Positions 45,354 through 56,692 of a DNA stretch of 64,000 nucleotides are shown piece by piece. Positions within the stretch are counted from its first letter, which is position 1; each line of letters starts with the position of its first letter. Where the stretch lies: contig OY757011.1 of NCBI GenBank assembly GCA_963580285.1, forward strand, positions 119,107,874 through 119,171,873, in the 5' to 3' direction. The notes under the pieces are model-generated. The model searched no databases, was not told the DNA's origin, and saw only the letters and a list, made by a program, of their open reading frames with translations. The translations under genes and the position numbers were made by a program. This DNA comes from Lucinisca nassula (Eukaryota > Mollusca > Bivalvia > Lucinida > Lucinidae).

Positions 45354-48300
45354 AAACAAGAGGACCAAGCTGGTCCTGTATCGCTCACCTGAGCTAAAAG
45401 TTTCAAAGTTTCAGGAAGAGCAAACCTCTACTGAAGGATTTATGGGAGGACGTGGTGATGACAGGGTAGAATGTATCTCTATGATAAATAGGCTGACCTC
45501 ACCGGTCTTCAAACTCATTCAAGCTTTTATTCCTGACTTGCTAAGAAGATCCGATATATACTGAAGGGGCTATGGTGATGACAAGTTCAAAAATAAGCAA
45601 TTCACTGCTGCAATCAAAGGGATGTTACTCTGTGACAAATAGGCAAACCTCATGAGTTTTCAAACTCCTCTGAGCTTTTCAGCCTGACTTACTGGTTTGT
45701 AAGTTTCATGAAGATCCAATCAAAACTGAAGGGGCAGCAGTGATGACCAGGTCAAAAATAGGCATTTTCAGCAATCAAACTCTATGATAAATGTGCCGAC
45801 TTGGCCGGTATTCAAATTTGTCTGAGGTTTCATCCCCAGCCACCTTACATGTAAAGTTCACTAAAAATCTGATCAAAACTGAAGGGGCTACGGCATCCAA
45901 GGTTTTATCCCCAGCCACCTTACATATAAGTTCCAGAAAGATCTGATCAAAACTACTGAAGAAGCTACAGTGATGACAAGGTCAAAAATCAACATTTTCA
46001 GCAATCAAAGGGACCTAACTCTATGATAAATAGGCCACCTTGGCCGGTATTCGAACTCATCCAAGGTTATATCCCCAGCCACCTTACAAATAAGTTTCAG
46101 AAAGATCCGATCAAAACTGAAAGGGCTACGGTGATGACAAGGTCAAAAATCGTCATTTTCAGCAATCAAAGGGATGTTACTCTGTGATAAATGGACCAAC
46201 TTGGCCAAAGGTAAAAAATCAACATTTTCAGCAATCAAAGGGACCTAACTCTATGATAAATAGGCCACCTTGGCCGGTATTCGAACTCATCCAAGGTTAT
46301 ATCCCCAGCCACCTTACAAATAAGTTTCAGAAAGATCCGATCAAAACTGAAAGGGCTACGGTGATGACAAGGTCAAAAATCGTCATTTTCAGCAATCAAA
46401 GGGATGTTACTCTGTGATGAATGGACCAACTTGGCCGGTTTTCGAACTCATCCAAGTTTTTATCCCCAGCCACCTTACATATAAGTTTCAGAAAGATCCG
46501 ATCAAAACTGAAGGGGTTATGGTGATGAAAAGGTAAAAAATCGGCATTTTCAGCAATCAAAGGGACATAACTATATAGTAAATGGGGCGACTTGGCCGGT
46601 TTTCGAACTCATCCGAGGTTTTATCCCCAGCCACCTTACATATAAATTTCAGAAAGATCTAATCAAAACTGAAGGAACTGCAGTGATGACAAGGTCAAAA
46701 ATCAACATTTTCAGCAATCAAAGGGATGTTACTCTGTGATAAATGGACCAACTTGGCCAGTTTTCAAACTCATCCAAGATTTTATCCCCCGCCACCTTAC
46801 ATATAAGTTTCAGACAGATTTGATCAAAACTGAAAGAGCTACTGTGATGACAAGGTAAAAAATCAGCATTTTCAGCAATCAAAGGGACGTTACTCTAAGA
46901 TAAATGGGCAGACTTGGTCGGTTTTCGAACTCATCCGAGATTTTATCCCCAGCCACCTTACATATAAGTTTCAGAAAGATCCAATCAAAATTGAAGGGGC
47001 TACGGTGATGAAAAGGTCAAAAATCGACATTTTCAGCCATCAAAGGGACATAACTATATAGTAAATGGGGCGACTTGGCCGGTTTTCGAACACATCCGAG
47101 GTTTTATCCCAAGCCACCTTACATATAAGTTTCAGAAAGATCCGATCAAAACTGAAGGGGCTACTGTGATAACAAGGTCAAAAATCAACATTTTCAGCAA
47201 TCAAAGGGACCTAACTCTATGATTAATAGGCCACCTTGGCCGGTATTTGAACTCATCCAAGATTTTATCCCCAGCCACGTTACATATAAGTTTCAGAAAG
47301 ATTCGATCAAAACTGAAAGGGCTACGGCGATGACAAGGTCAAAAATCAGCATTTTCAGCAATCAAAGGGACGTTACTCTAAGATAAATGGGGGGACTTGG
47401 TCGGTTTTCGAACTCATCCGAGATTTTATCCCCAGCCACCATACATATAAGTTTCAGAAAGATCCAATCAAAACTGAAGGGGCTACGGTGATGACAAGGT
47501 CAAAAATCGACATTTTCAGCCATCAAAGGGACATAACTATATAGTAAATGGGGCAACTTGGCCGGTTTTCAAACTCATCCGTGGTTTTATCCCCAGCCAC
47601 CTTACATATAAATTTCAGAAAGATCTAATCAAAACTGAAGGAGCTGCAGTGATGACAAGGTCAAAAATCAACATTTTCAGCAATCAAAGGGACGTAACTC
47701 TATGATAAATAGGCCACCTTGGCCGGTATTTGAACTCATTCAAGGTTTTATCCAAAGACACCTTACATATAAGTTTCAGAAAGATCCCATCAAAACTGAA
47801 AGGGCTACGGTGATGACAAGGTCAAAAATCGTCATTTTCAGCAATCAAAGGGACATTACTCTGTGATGAATGGATCAACTTGGCCGGTTTTCGAACTCAT
47901 CCAAGGTTTTATCCCCAGCCACCTTACATATAAGTTTCGGAAAGATCCGAACAAAACTGAAGGGGCTACGGTGATGACAAGGTCAAATATCTGCATTTTC
48001 AGCAATCAAAGGGACGTAACTCTATAATAAATAGGCCGACTTGGCCGGTTTTCGAACTCATCCGAGCTTTTATCCCCAGTCACCTTACATATAAGTTTCA
48101 GAAAGATCCGATCAAAACTGAAGGGGCTATTGTGATGACAAGGTCGAAAATCGGCATTTTCAGCAGTCAAAGGGACGTAACTCTATAATAAATAGGCCGA
48201 CTTGACCGGTTTTCGAACTCATCCGAGCTTTTATTCCCAGTCACCTTACATATAAGTTTCAGAAAGATCCGATCAAAACTGAAGGGGCTATTGTGATGAC

Positions 48301-48880
48301 AAGGTCAAAAATCGGCATTTTCAGCAATCAAAGGGACGTAACTCTATAATAAATAGGCCGACTTGGCCGGTTTTCGAACTCATCCGAGCTTTTATCCCCA
48401 GTCACCTTACATATAAGTTTCAGAAAGATCCGATCAAAACTGAAGGGGCTATTGTGATGACAAGGTCAAAAATCGGCATTTTCAGCAGTCAAAGGGACGT
48501 AACTCTATCATTAATGGACCGACTTGGCCGGTTTTCGAACTCTTCCGAGCTTTTATCCTCAGCCACCTTACATATAAGTTTCAGAAAGATCTGATCAAAA
48601 CTGAAGGTGCTACGGTGATGACAAGCATTTTCCATTGTAAGTCTATGAGAAATTGGAATTGCCATAGCAACCAAAGTTTTCATTCAATTTTGATAAAAAG
48701 CTAAATTCTTCGTTGCCCCACCCAAGGCATGCTACAGATAAGAAATGATTGAGATCAGCCTGCAGGCTGCAGAGATATAACTGGTGAAAGGTGGTGACGG
48801 ACAGACGACGGACGACGGACGGCGGATGACCAGTTATACTAAAAGCTCCCCTGGAGCCTTCGGCCCAGGTGAGCTAAAAA
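45354..48880. mobile_element. Satellite-bearing element, 161-bp units
   Basis: It starts AACAAGAGGACCAAGCTGGT, CC and CGCTCACCTGAGC. About 19 units (45590-48625) carry CATTTTCAGCAATCAAAGGG, CGACTTGGCCGGTTTTCGAA and AAGTTTCAGAAAGATCCGAT; in the last third the period is exactly 161 bp (48001, 48162, 48323, 48484). After the array come TTGCCATAGCAACC, a GGACGACGGACGGCGG block (~48795-48825) and the end GGCCCAGGTGAGCTAAAA. No coding frame. Confidence 0.9.
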
Positions 48881-49202
48881 CCTGTTCGTAAGGAAATAGC
48901 TTCCTAAAATACACCTAACTGTGACCCATTCGGACCCACGAAAAGAATTTCATAGGGACTCAAACATGAGTTCTGATCATGGTAAACGAGCCATCGGTGT
49001 TCGAGGAATCGAAATTTCACTATATCAGTGGTCAAAAATCCAAGAATCAAAGGATCAGAAAAGACATGTATAAATTACATTACAGTGTAGTACAGGGCGA
49101 CGTTTTACGACAGTCACACAGCAAGGAAAACAAGTGAATTGCCACTTATACAGACATGCATACTTATGCTTTCACACCTGTTTCATTGGAGTGGAATCTT
49201 GC

Positions 49203-49335
49203 ATTATTATTATTATTATTATAAACCAGGTCGTAGGTTCGATCCCGGGCTTCTCCAGACTTTTGGATGAGTCTTTAAAACGAGGTACCGTCTCCGTATG
49301 ACTTTAGCTGTTGGTGGGGTGTAACACTAAACATT
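49203..49335 (+). mobile_element. (ATT)n and type C SINE fragment
   Basis: Six ATT units, then GGTTCGATCCCGGGCTTCTC through GTCTCCGTATGACTTTAGCT to GGTGGGGTGTAACACTAAAC; the head is missing. Confidence 0.8.
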
Positions 49336-49581
49336 ATTATCATACTATTTATTATTATTATTATGATTATTGATACGTCCATTCCTGTAAACAGGGACTG
49401 AGTCAAAAACATTAACACAATGGCAAACCTGTTGATCTCATCATGATCTAAACCGTCTGCAAAGGTTGGGCTGTCTACCAAAGTATAGCGGAGAGCAGAA
49501 AAAGGTCAAAACAACCTGACATTGGTACAGAAATCTCGATAGTCGCGAGATAATTCAGTATGATGTTTTATCGGGCTGAGA

Positions 49582-49662
49582 TGTTATCGGGCCCAGTTCA
49601 GGTGGAAATCGTAAAGCCTATAATATAGGCTTTAGGATTGGCACCTGAACTCGGCGCGATAA
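49582..49662. repeat. Imperfect palindrome
   Basis: ATCGGGCCCAGTTCAGGTGG and AAAGCCTATAATATAGGCTT with the inverse CACCTGAACTCGGCGCGAT. Confidence 0.85.
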
Positions 49663-50784
49663 TATAGCACAGCAGAGACATAGGCCAGCAAGTATCCCCA
49701 AAACACCCCGGCAGTTGATAGCATCAATTCGTTTGACCCGCCCTTATAGAGCCGTTTCCTCTTCACCTTAGCTTGAACGAGGCTCAACAGAGATTCATAT
49801 CCACTCGGCCACGAAATTCCGTTTGAGACTGACGTATAGATAGGGATCTGTATGCTGTGTCTGTAATACAGACGTAATCAATTATAGCGGAAAAGCCTGG
49901 AGACGATACTGTTGCAGTTACAGGCAAGTTAATAGGAGTGGCACACGTATATGTGACATAGGAGGGACACAGCTATATGCCCTAGGGGCACACACATTGA
50001 CTCAACGTTGGATCAGCGTTGAAACAATGTTTTCAATGTTGAGCGTCTGCTGGGATACTGTTGGGTTTAGTTCGTTCTGTCACAATCGAATGACATGAAG
50101 ACAGTGCACCTTGCAAAACCGCACAATCTTGTCAAAACAGATTGAACTACCAAAAACGGGCTAGACTTGCCCAAGTCCCTACATTTACATTGTTTATAGC
50201 TTTAAACCAAAAAATATGTAAAAGTCTCTTTAGTCTTCATCTCTTAATGTTAATTTCACACTTCTCTGCTATTTTTTTTTTTTTATTATTATTGTTATTA
50301 TTATTATTTTTTTTTTTTTGTAAACAATTACATGTAGTTCTACAATGGACACTTAATTAACAGACTTGGGCAAGACTATACCAAGGCCTTAGTTAGATCA
50401 CATGGCGTAACGTGGTTATCTGATGCAATGTCAAGCTCCTGTGGTCAGATAAAGGGGAAAAACTTCTATTGCCGTCTGAGTTCTTCCACAAGTTGGCCCA
50501 TAAACATAAAACTAGTCGACTTGAATGATGACAATGGGCGGTCAAGCAATTACAAGCCTATCCACCGAATTGAGTGAGCCGGTTCAATATTAAACCCTGA
50601 CTCTAAAATGGTATGGAACCTAACTAGTATTTTACGACGACTTTCAAGTGTGTTTTTGTCTTGTCCATGGACATGGTATTTGTGAGGGCGTCTCCCGAGG
50701 TATTCCGGTTTCTTCGGACTCTTCAGAGGAATGAGATGAGACGCAAATAAGAAAACTACACCGAACGAATGGGTGGCCAGCCAA

Positions 50785-51605
50785 TAGACATCCTAATGCA
50801 CTTGCGTTTGCAACGCGACGTCTGATTGGATAACGTCAAAAATTTGCGACAGTATATTTAGGGGATAACTGAATTCAAAATTGTCATTTGGGGAGGTAAA
50901 TCGGAGGTTTTACGGTCGGAAATTTCGTTTTACGGCGACGCGTTAGCGGAGCGGTAAAACGGAATTTGCGACCGTAAAACCGACGATTTACCTCCCCAAA
51001 TGACAATTTTCAATACAGTTATCCCCAATCTAATGCATTTACTCGGTTGTTTTCTTAAAAAAGTGTGCTATTTTGCTCAAAGTTGCAAGTTCTGTCAGCT
51101 GCGTAAAACCAAATACAAGCCAATGGAAAGCGACGTTACATGATGACGTCGGGTTTCCGACAGTATATCGCAGAATATACTGTCGCAAATTTTTGACGTT
51201 ATCCAATCAGACGTCGCGTTACATACGCAAGTGCATTAGAATCTGCGATATACTGTCGGAAATCCGACGTCATTATGTAACGTCGCTTTTCATTGGTTGG
51301 CATTTGGTTTTACGCAGCTCACAGCGCTTGCCGCTTTGTGCAAAATAGTACACTTTTTAACAAAACACACGGGTAAGTGCATTAGAATGGGGATAACTGT
51401 ATTGAAAATTGTCATTTGGGGAGGTAAATCGGAGGTTTTACGGTCGGAAATTTCGTTTTACGGCGACGCGTCAATCGTCGGTTTTACGGTCGCAAATTAT
51501 GTTTTACGGCGACGCGTGAGCGTCGCCGTAAAACGAAATTTCCGACCGTAAAACCTCCGATTTACCTCCCCAAATGACAATTTTCAATACAGTTATCCCC
51601 TCATC
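50785..51605. mobile_element. Nested palindromic MITEs
   Basis: Two hairpins (50877-51027, 51391-51600) both read GGGGATAACTG, ATTGTCATTTGGGGAGGTAA and TTTTACGGTCG, then the inverse. A third inverted pair, GACGTCTGATTGGATAACGT (about 50810 versus 51195), wraps the first. 51120-51290 is another inverted pair around ACGACGTTACAT/GGAAA-type words. 22585-22690 is a single-arm relative. Confidence 0.82.
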
Positions 51606-51782
51606 CTAATCATAGAAGACAAAACAAAAATCAAAAGTTTCGATGCAGGAAAACTTCGCGAATAAGAATCAAAGCGCTGACACCACTGGTGAAGTTTGGG
51701 ATCCTGAACGGGGTCTTAGACTATTTAGTTTAACCCTTGAATTCCTTTACTTTTATTTATACATTTTTAAGAGGGTGACTTT

Positions 51783-51855
51783 AAGCAAACAGTGTAGACC
51801 CTGATCAGAGGCCGCTTTCTGTGGCGTCTAATCTAGTTCTACACTGTTTGCCAAA
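51783..51855. repeat. GCAAACAGTG hairpin repeat
   Basis: AAGCAAACAGTGTAGACCCT and its inverse TTCTACACTGTTTGCC. Confidence 0.85.
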
Positions 51856-52644
51856 CTCGGCCAAACATATGACTCCAGTCCAGATCTATTCTAGAGGTAA
51901 CCCTCTTAACACAACACTCTGATCTCACAACGATAAGAATAGCGCTGCTATAAATAACCGTTTCCTGGATTTCGTACAAATTAGTGATAGTCACGTGGAC
52001 ATCAGTAACGTAAAGCTATTGCATCGGCTAACAGCCGACCCAAAAATAAAAACATGATGACACATCACACTCTACTGTCATATGGAAAGTGTCGATTGAA
52101 AACTGAACGAGTTTTCGGGATGCATTTTTATTTCGACGGACTGTTCATTTCAGGCTTGCGAAAACATGCAACACGTTTAAATCATATTGACACAGTTTTA
52201 ATTAAAATAGAACAGCCAAAAGCAATCGTCATTTTCATTTTTCATGCTTATGATTGTTTAATGGGGCTTACAAAGCCATTCAGGCATTTTGAGGTTACAG
52301 TATTAGATGTAGTAGGGCAACAACTCACTTCCAAGCAGGCACACGTCGCTATGGCAGCGTCAAATCAAAGTCGGTGCAACGACGTATATTTGACGTTGCA
52401 TACAGTAGCGAATCTCGGAGGCCGGCGTAGGTAGATTTAAAGACATCATGACGTACCGACGTTGATGTGACGTCACGATTACGTCATGTGCCTGCGTAAT
52501 TTCATAATACATCATAGCCCAAAGCTTAACGTAAACGCAGAAAATTTCGCAAATTCTACAGACTTTGCATGGTCCAGTGATGGATGCTTTGTTCTCTACC
52601 AAACGTAAGGGGCTGTGGCAATAAAACTGACCACGGAGTTATTT

Positions 52645-52850
52645 TTTAACCACAAGACGCCGAGAAAAACTACATCTGAAAATGTCGTCTGCTTATGTCG
52701 TCTGCTGAATTTTGCAAACTTTTTGAAAAATATTTTTGCATACAGGCAAAAGTGTGGCCCAGAGAGGAGCAGTCTGTTCTGGGTCCACAATGTTTACAAA
52801 AAAAAAAAAAAAACTTTTAAGGTAACCGGCAGACGGCAAAGCAGACGCAA
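52645..52850. repeat. Dispersed repeat pair (copy 2)
   Basis: Relative of 21740-21925: AAGACGCCGAGAAAAAC, GTCGTCTGCTTATGTCGTCT and GCAGTCTGTTCTGGGTCCAC. Confidence 0.75.
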
Positions 52851-53132
52851 ATAGTCGTGATTGGCATTTTATTGGTTAACCTGTTAACAATCAAAGAGCC
52901 GAAAAATCATTTCTAGTTGCGGGTCATACTGCGCTGGAGATCAGGAGGGCACCGTTTCGATACTTGCTGGGTCGGCAACATCCGGTGCGAATGCGCAGGC
53001 TGATCGGTCTTCGTTGTGAGCACATACACAAAAGTCATATTTCTCGTTTGTGGCTGCTCATATAGCCTTATGCATACAAAAAGATACTTTCTTAACATTT
53101 ACCACACTCTTGGCTAATCCATCCGGCGACAA

Positions 53133-53253
53133 ATTGTTGATATTTTTCTTATTTTTCCCAGAAAACAGGACTTGGCATCTTACGAAAATTGTCTCAATTT
53201 GCATGAGATGTCAAATCCTGTTTTCTGGGAAAATCAGAAAATCAGAAAAATAC
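53133..53253. repeat. Inverted repeat
   Basis: ATTTTTCCCAGAAAACAGGA, then the inverse TCCTGTTTTCTGGGAAAAT; arms about 40 nt with a loop of ~30 nt. Confidence 0.88.
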
Positions 53254-53439
53254 ATGTATTTCAAAATGTCGTCTGCTGGGAAAAAAATACACAGCATACA
53301 GAGCGTTAAGTATGAGCTGAAATCAGTTTGCGCAGTTATCTGGCTGCGGACTCAGTCATTCCCGCACACACTTGTGCCCCCTCCTACCTCCAGCTCTCAT
53401 CCAACCCATTTCCTGTATTTTATCATACAGTGATGACGG

Positions 53440-53726
53440 CCCCAGCTCATCGGGGCTTGAAGAAATAGATGGGCTGCATGATGCTAAACCGACCGCACAC
53501 GAGTACTGGTAAACCACTTACAGGATCTTAGTCTGCCCAGGCAAAGCGGTGCGAGTCGGACTGTCCATGCTTTTAAACCATATTTGTTTCATTGGGCGGC
53601 AGGGCTTGAGAAGCCATTTCATCTCAATGTCGGGTAAAAGCCCCACATATTTGGAAGCAACGTCTCCAAAATAACCTAAACAATGTTGACGGGGGCGTAA
53701 AATCTCAAATCAAACAAACAAATCAT
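53440..53726 (+). mobile_element. SINE-A copy
   Basis: GCTCATCGGGGCTTGAAGAA to GGGGGCGTAAAATCTCAAAT. Confidence 0.88.
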
Positions 53727-53947
53727 ACAGTGATGTCCCTGATCAGACGCCGCATTCTGTGGCATCTGATATGGGGCTACCCTATTTGGCAATGTCCCTT
53801 TTATCTGACGCGATGAGCATGTTTCATGAATCGGAACAAAAACTTGAGCCTGGACACGTTAAAACACGCAAGACGGCATTTGCGGCTAGCAAACACTCTG
53901 ATCATCTTGTCAACACATATATAGTTTGTTCATAGATTTTCTCGGTT

Positions 53948-54233
53948 TTTTGTTTGTTTGAACTGAGGTTTTATGTCCCCGTCAACACTATTTAGGTCAT
54001 TTGCAGACATTGCTTCCAATTTTGCTGGACGTTTACTCGACATTGAGATTAAATGACATATCAAGCCATACCGTCGAAACAAACCATTAGGATTAATATG
54101 CAGGTACGGTCCAACACACACCACTTTGCCTGGGCAGACACAGACCTCCTTCGCGGTTTACCAGTTCTCATGTGCGGTCGTTGGAAGCATCATGCAGCCA
54201 AATCTATTTCTCCAAGCCCCGATGGGCAGGGAC
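53948..54233 (-). mobile_element. SINE-A copy
   Basis: TTTGTTTGTTTGAACTGAGG to CCCGATGGGCAGGGACC; inverted relative to the copy 220 bp before it. Confidence 0.86.
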
Positions 54234-54606
54234 CGGATTCTCGGTCTATGGATAACCTAAAAGAATTTTGTATTCGAAAAGAGAACGCAGCAGTGACATA
54301 ACGCATAGGCAACGTCGTATCATCGTCGATGCAACGTCATGACGTTGCATCGACGTTGATTCGAAGTTGCACGGACGTTATGAGTCCAGTTGGAAGATGG
54401 TTTAAATAGCATGAACTGTTTCATGTCTTAGCTGGTCGCAAATCTCAAGTTGTTGGATTGGCGGCATCCAGGCTCAAGTATATAAATGGGTTCATGGGTT
54501 CGAATCTCACCGATATCAGCGGGTACCAGGTTCAAATCATGCTGGGATCACCAAGAAGAACTTTAATTCAAGTTAAATTTTTTTCTCCTCGGGCGCTCGC
54601 CCTTGA

Positions 54607-54847
54607 CATTACGAAAACACGCCTAATCAAATACAGTGTGACCTTTATCGCCGAAAAAGACGAAAAATTGTAACAATTTGCTTATATTTGCCCTTAAATA
54701 TAGATTGAGGCGGTTCTAACGAGTACCCACAATCTTTATTTTAGAGCAGAAATAAGAAAAATTAGGTTTACCTCTGTAAACCCCAGTTTTACTATATAAA
54801 AGTGGGGTTCAAGGGGGTTAAAATTATATAGGCGTGTTTTCGAGATG
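54607..54847 (-). mobile_element. CGAAAACACGCC MITE, copy F
   Basis: CATTACGAAAACACGCCTAA to TATATAGGCGTGTTTTCGAG. Half of the core palindrome is lost. Its edge is 96 bp from the exon 1 donor. Confidence 0.88.
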
Positions 54848-54892
54848 CATGTTTTCTCGAAAAAGCCGTAAGATTTAACAAAGCCCCATGTA

Positions 54893-54916
54893 TTAAATAA
54901 ATAAATAAATAAATAT
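54893..54916. repeat. (TAAA)n microsatellite
   Basis: Five to six TAAA units 28 bp inside intron 1. Confidence 0.93.
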
Positions 54917-54943
54917 ATAATTAAATAATCCAAGTATCATTAC

Positions 54944-55057
54944 CTTCTGGATATAAAGGACAGCCCCGTATTCATTACCCCCTTGCATTCGAAATCCCCA
55001 GGGGGTGCTGGTTGTGTTCCGTCGGAGGCGGACCATGATAGGCTGATCGGCGGACAT
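54944..55057 (-). CDS. Coding exon 1: start and first half of PDZ domain
   Basis: It encodes 38 residues from ATG at 55055-55057. The start is well placed: an in-frame TAG lies 12 nt upstream (55067-55069), and there is only one other Met before the domain. Residues 9-38 read as PDZ strand A, the carboxylate-binding loop and strand B. The key loop is PWGF (residues 19-22) followed by RMQGG, the form typical of Enigma/ALP/Zasp PDZ domains (PWGFRLQGG in vertebrates). The exon ends AAG before a GTAATG donor at 54938-54943. A pyrimidine-rich run ending ACAG at 55100-55103 suggests the transcribed exon begins at 55099, so 42 nt of 5' UTR are shared with an upstream exon that I could not locate. 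A family MITE sits about 100 bp inside the following intron. Confidence 0.9.
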
Positions 55058-55493
55058 CCTCACCAGCTAAGTTTATAGTCCGATCACTAGTCTGTCTCCC
55101 TGTGTCAGAAAACACAACAAAACTAGTTAGCACTGGAATATGTTAATTGCTTATTCCTCACAGAATGCGTTTATTCCTCTACAGTCGCTTTCTACACGAA
55201 AAATGATGTATGTTGCTGGCATACTGTACTACAAAAAATATAGCAAATAGGATATAGACCTACGCGCTATACATACATCTGGTGGTATTTATATTTATCA
55301 TATCTCACTACTGTATACATTTCGGTAGCCGCCCAACCCTTCTAATTGCAGCCTTATCATTGGGTCAACGGTCAACAAACGGTAGCTTAGAACATGCAAC
55401 CACCAGAAAAACGATCACCCTGCGCAAGCAGGGATGAAGTCGCAAAGTCAATGCTATGTGAAGGTCTGTTAATTCCTTAAGAAACAAACAGAG

Positions 55494-55545
55494 GAGACCC
55501 TGATCAGACTGCGCGTCCGCGCAGTCTGATCAGGGTCTTCGCTGT
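55494..55545. repeat. Perfect GC-rich palindrome
   Basis: GACCCTGATCAGACTGCGCG, then TCC, and the exact inverse ending CAGGGTC; arms ~20 nt. Relatives are at 10670 and 43887. Confidence 0.93.
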
Positions 55546-56406
55546 TTAGAAGTAAAATACACTAATGCTCCTTATTCCCGCTCCTGGCCTATTTGAGGCG
55601 CTTGCTCAAATAGCCGCTTCTGTGTAGCCACGATAAAGCGTTTTCACGGATTATTAAAATCACTGATATCTCATACACCTGTTAAGTTCGTTAAAATTTA
55701 TAGTCTTAAAATTCTTAAGAAGACTGTATCCAGGTAGCAAGAAACCTGACTGAAAAAGAAGAAGAAAAGAAAAAAAATCTGTACAATAAAAGAAAAAATG
55801 GGTTATAAAACTAGCGTACCAGTAAAAATATATAAATATAAATCAATTATGTCCTAAAAGCTTAAAAGTATGATAATAAGGGATATATACCAGTCAAATG
55901 TTTTATCAATATCTAAAGCTGGTGTCAGTTTCAAGATACAAAGCAAAGCAATAAATGATAGCGCCAAGTTTCATTGAAATACAAAAAATAGTCAATTTAC
56001 GGGCTCATTTGATCCTGTCTCGAATACCGGCGTTTTGCTTTTGTGGGTGGCCTTTCAGAGCGTAAAATCTGGTATGACCTAAATATCTACAACTCTGTTT
56101 AATACATATCCCTCCAGTTTTCGGAAGGAAATTTCAAGTACTAGATACGAAATACAAATATTTGTATATCCTAATTTAAGTGTAATGTTACCTTTTTAGT
56201 CAATTAATATGGGAATAAGTGAATGAAGCGAGCGTTAGTGTCGGTATAGTAAAAAGGAGATTTATTAGTTAGGCTTAAACCAACAGACACTTGTCACTTA
56301 ATTTCGACGTTTAAAACCAACAAAGAGGGGACACTTGAACTGTGAATGCTTCAACAGCTGACGTAGCTACTGATTAATACCGTAAATGGCTATAAAATTT
56401 GAATAT

Positions 56407-56692
56407 CGGCCCCCGCCCATCGGGGCTTGAAGAAATAGATTGGGCGGCATGTTGCGTCCAAGCAGAGCTGAAACCGACCACACATGAGTACTGCTAAACC
56501 GCTTGCAGGCTCTAAGCCTGTCCAGGAAAAGTGGTGCGAATCGGAACGTCCATGCATATAAACTCTATTGGTTCCATTGGGCGGCAGGGCTTGAGATGTC
56601 ATTGGTAAAAGTCTCTCGAAATCGGAAGCAACGTATCCAAAATGACCTATACAGTGTTGACGGGGACGTTAAACTTCAAATCAAACAAACAA
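56407..56692 (+). mobile_element. SINE-A copy
   Basis: GGCCCCCGCCCATCGGGGCT to GGACGTTAAACTTCAAATCA. A frame starting in its tail (56642-57130) is not supported as a gene. Confidence 0.88.

Larger units (their letters stand above)
18801..54943 (-). other. Intron 1 (36.1 kb), repeat-filled
   Basis: It is bounded by GTAATG (54943 side) and TTTTTTTTCAG (18801 side). Repeats are listed separately. Stretches without recognisable content: 19059-19624, 20753-21739, 24713-25017, 26345-26712, 28623-29064, 29270-29663, 29733-30000, 31311-32351 (one diverged GCAAAC hairpin at 31685-31745), 37791-37984, 41665-42253, 43041-43690, 44313-44912, 49336-49581, 49663-50784 and 51606-52644. I could not find a third PDZ-gene exon in these parts, but short exons could be missed. 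Confidence 0.75.
1709..55099 (-). other. Gene: Enigma/Zasp-like PDZ protein, three coding exons
   Basis: Three minus-strand segments join into one open frame of 1,199 codons plus stop. Coding parts are 114, 152 and 3,334 bp. All junctions are GT-AG with matching phase: exon 1 ends after a complete codon, exon 2 starts with a complete codon and ends with AG, and exon 3 starts with A, which together make AGA (Arg89). The PDZ domain is rebuilt only when exons 1 and 2 are joined, which strongly supports the model. Introns are 13,606 bp (5043-18648) and 36,143 bp (18801-54943). PDLIM/Enigma proteins are known to bind alpha-actinin or actin structures through PDZ and, in long isoforms, carry LIM domains. 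None is encoded here: exon 3 has only two cysteines. Isoforms using exons outside the window or missed inside the introns remain possible. The 5' end is uncertain: a likely 5'-UTR acceptor lies at 55100-55102, so a non-coding first exon probably lies further up, beyond 55.1 kb. Confidence 0.88.

Noticed and set aside
45590..48625. CRISPR-like regular repeats
   Set aside because: Units are contiguous with no unique spacers, the genome is animal, and no cas genes exist.
52054..52434. 126-codon plus frame
   Set aside because: No recognisable domain and it runs into GTTGCA-type repeat sequence; chance frame likely.
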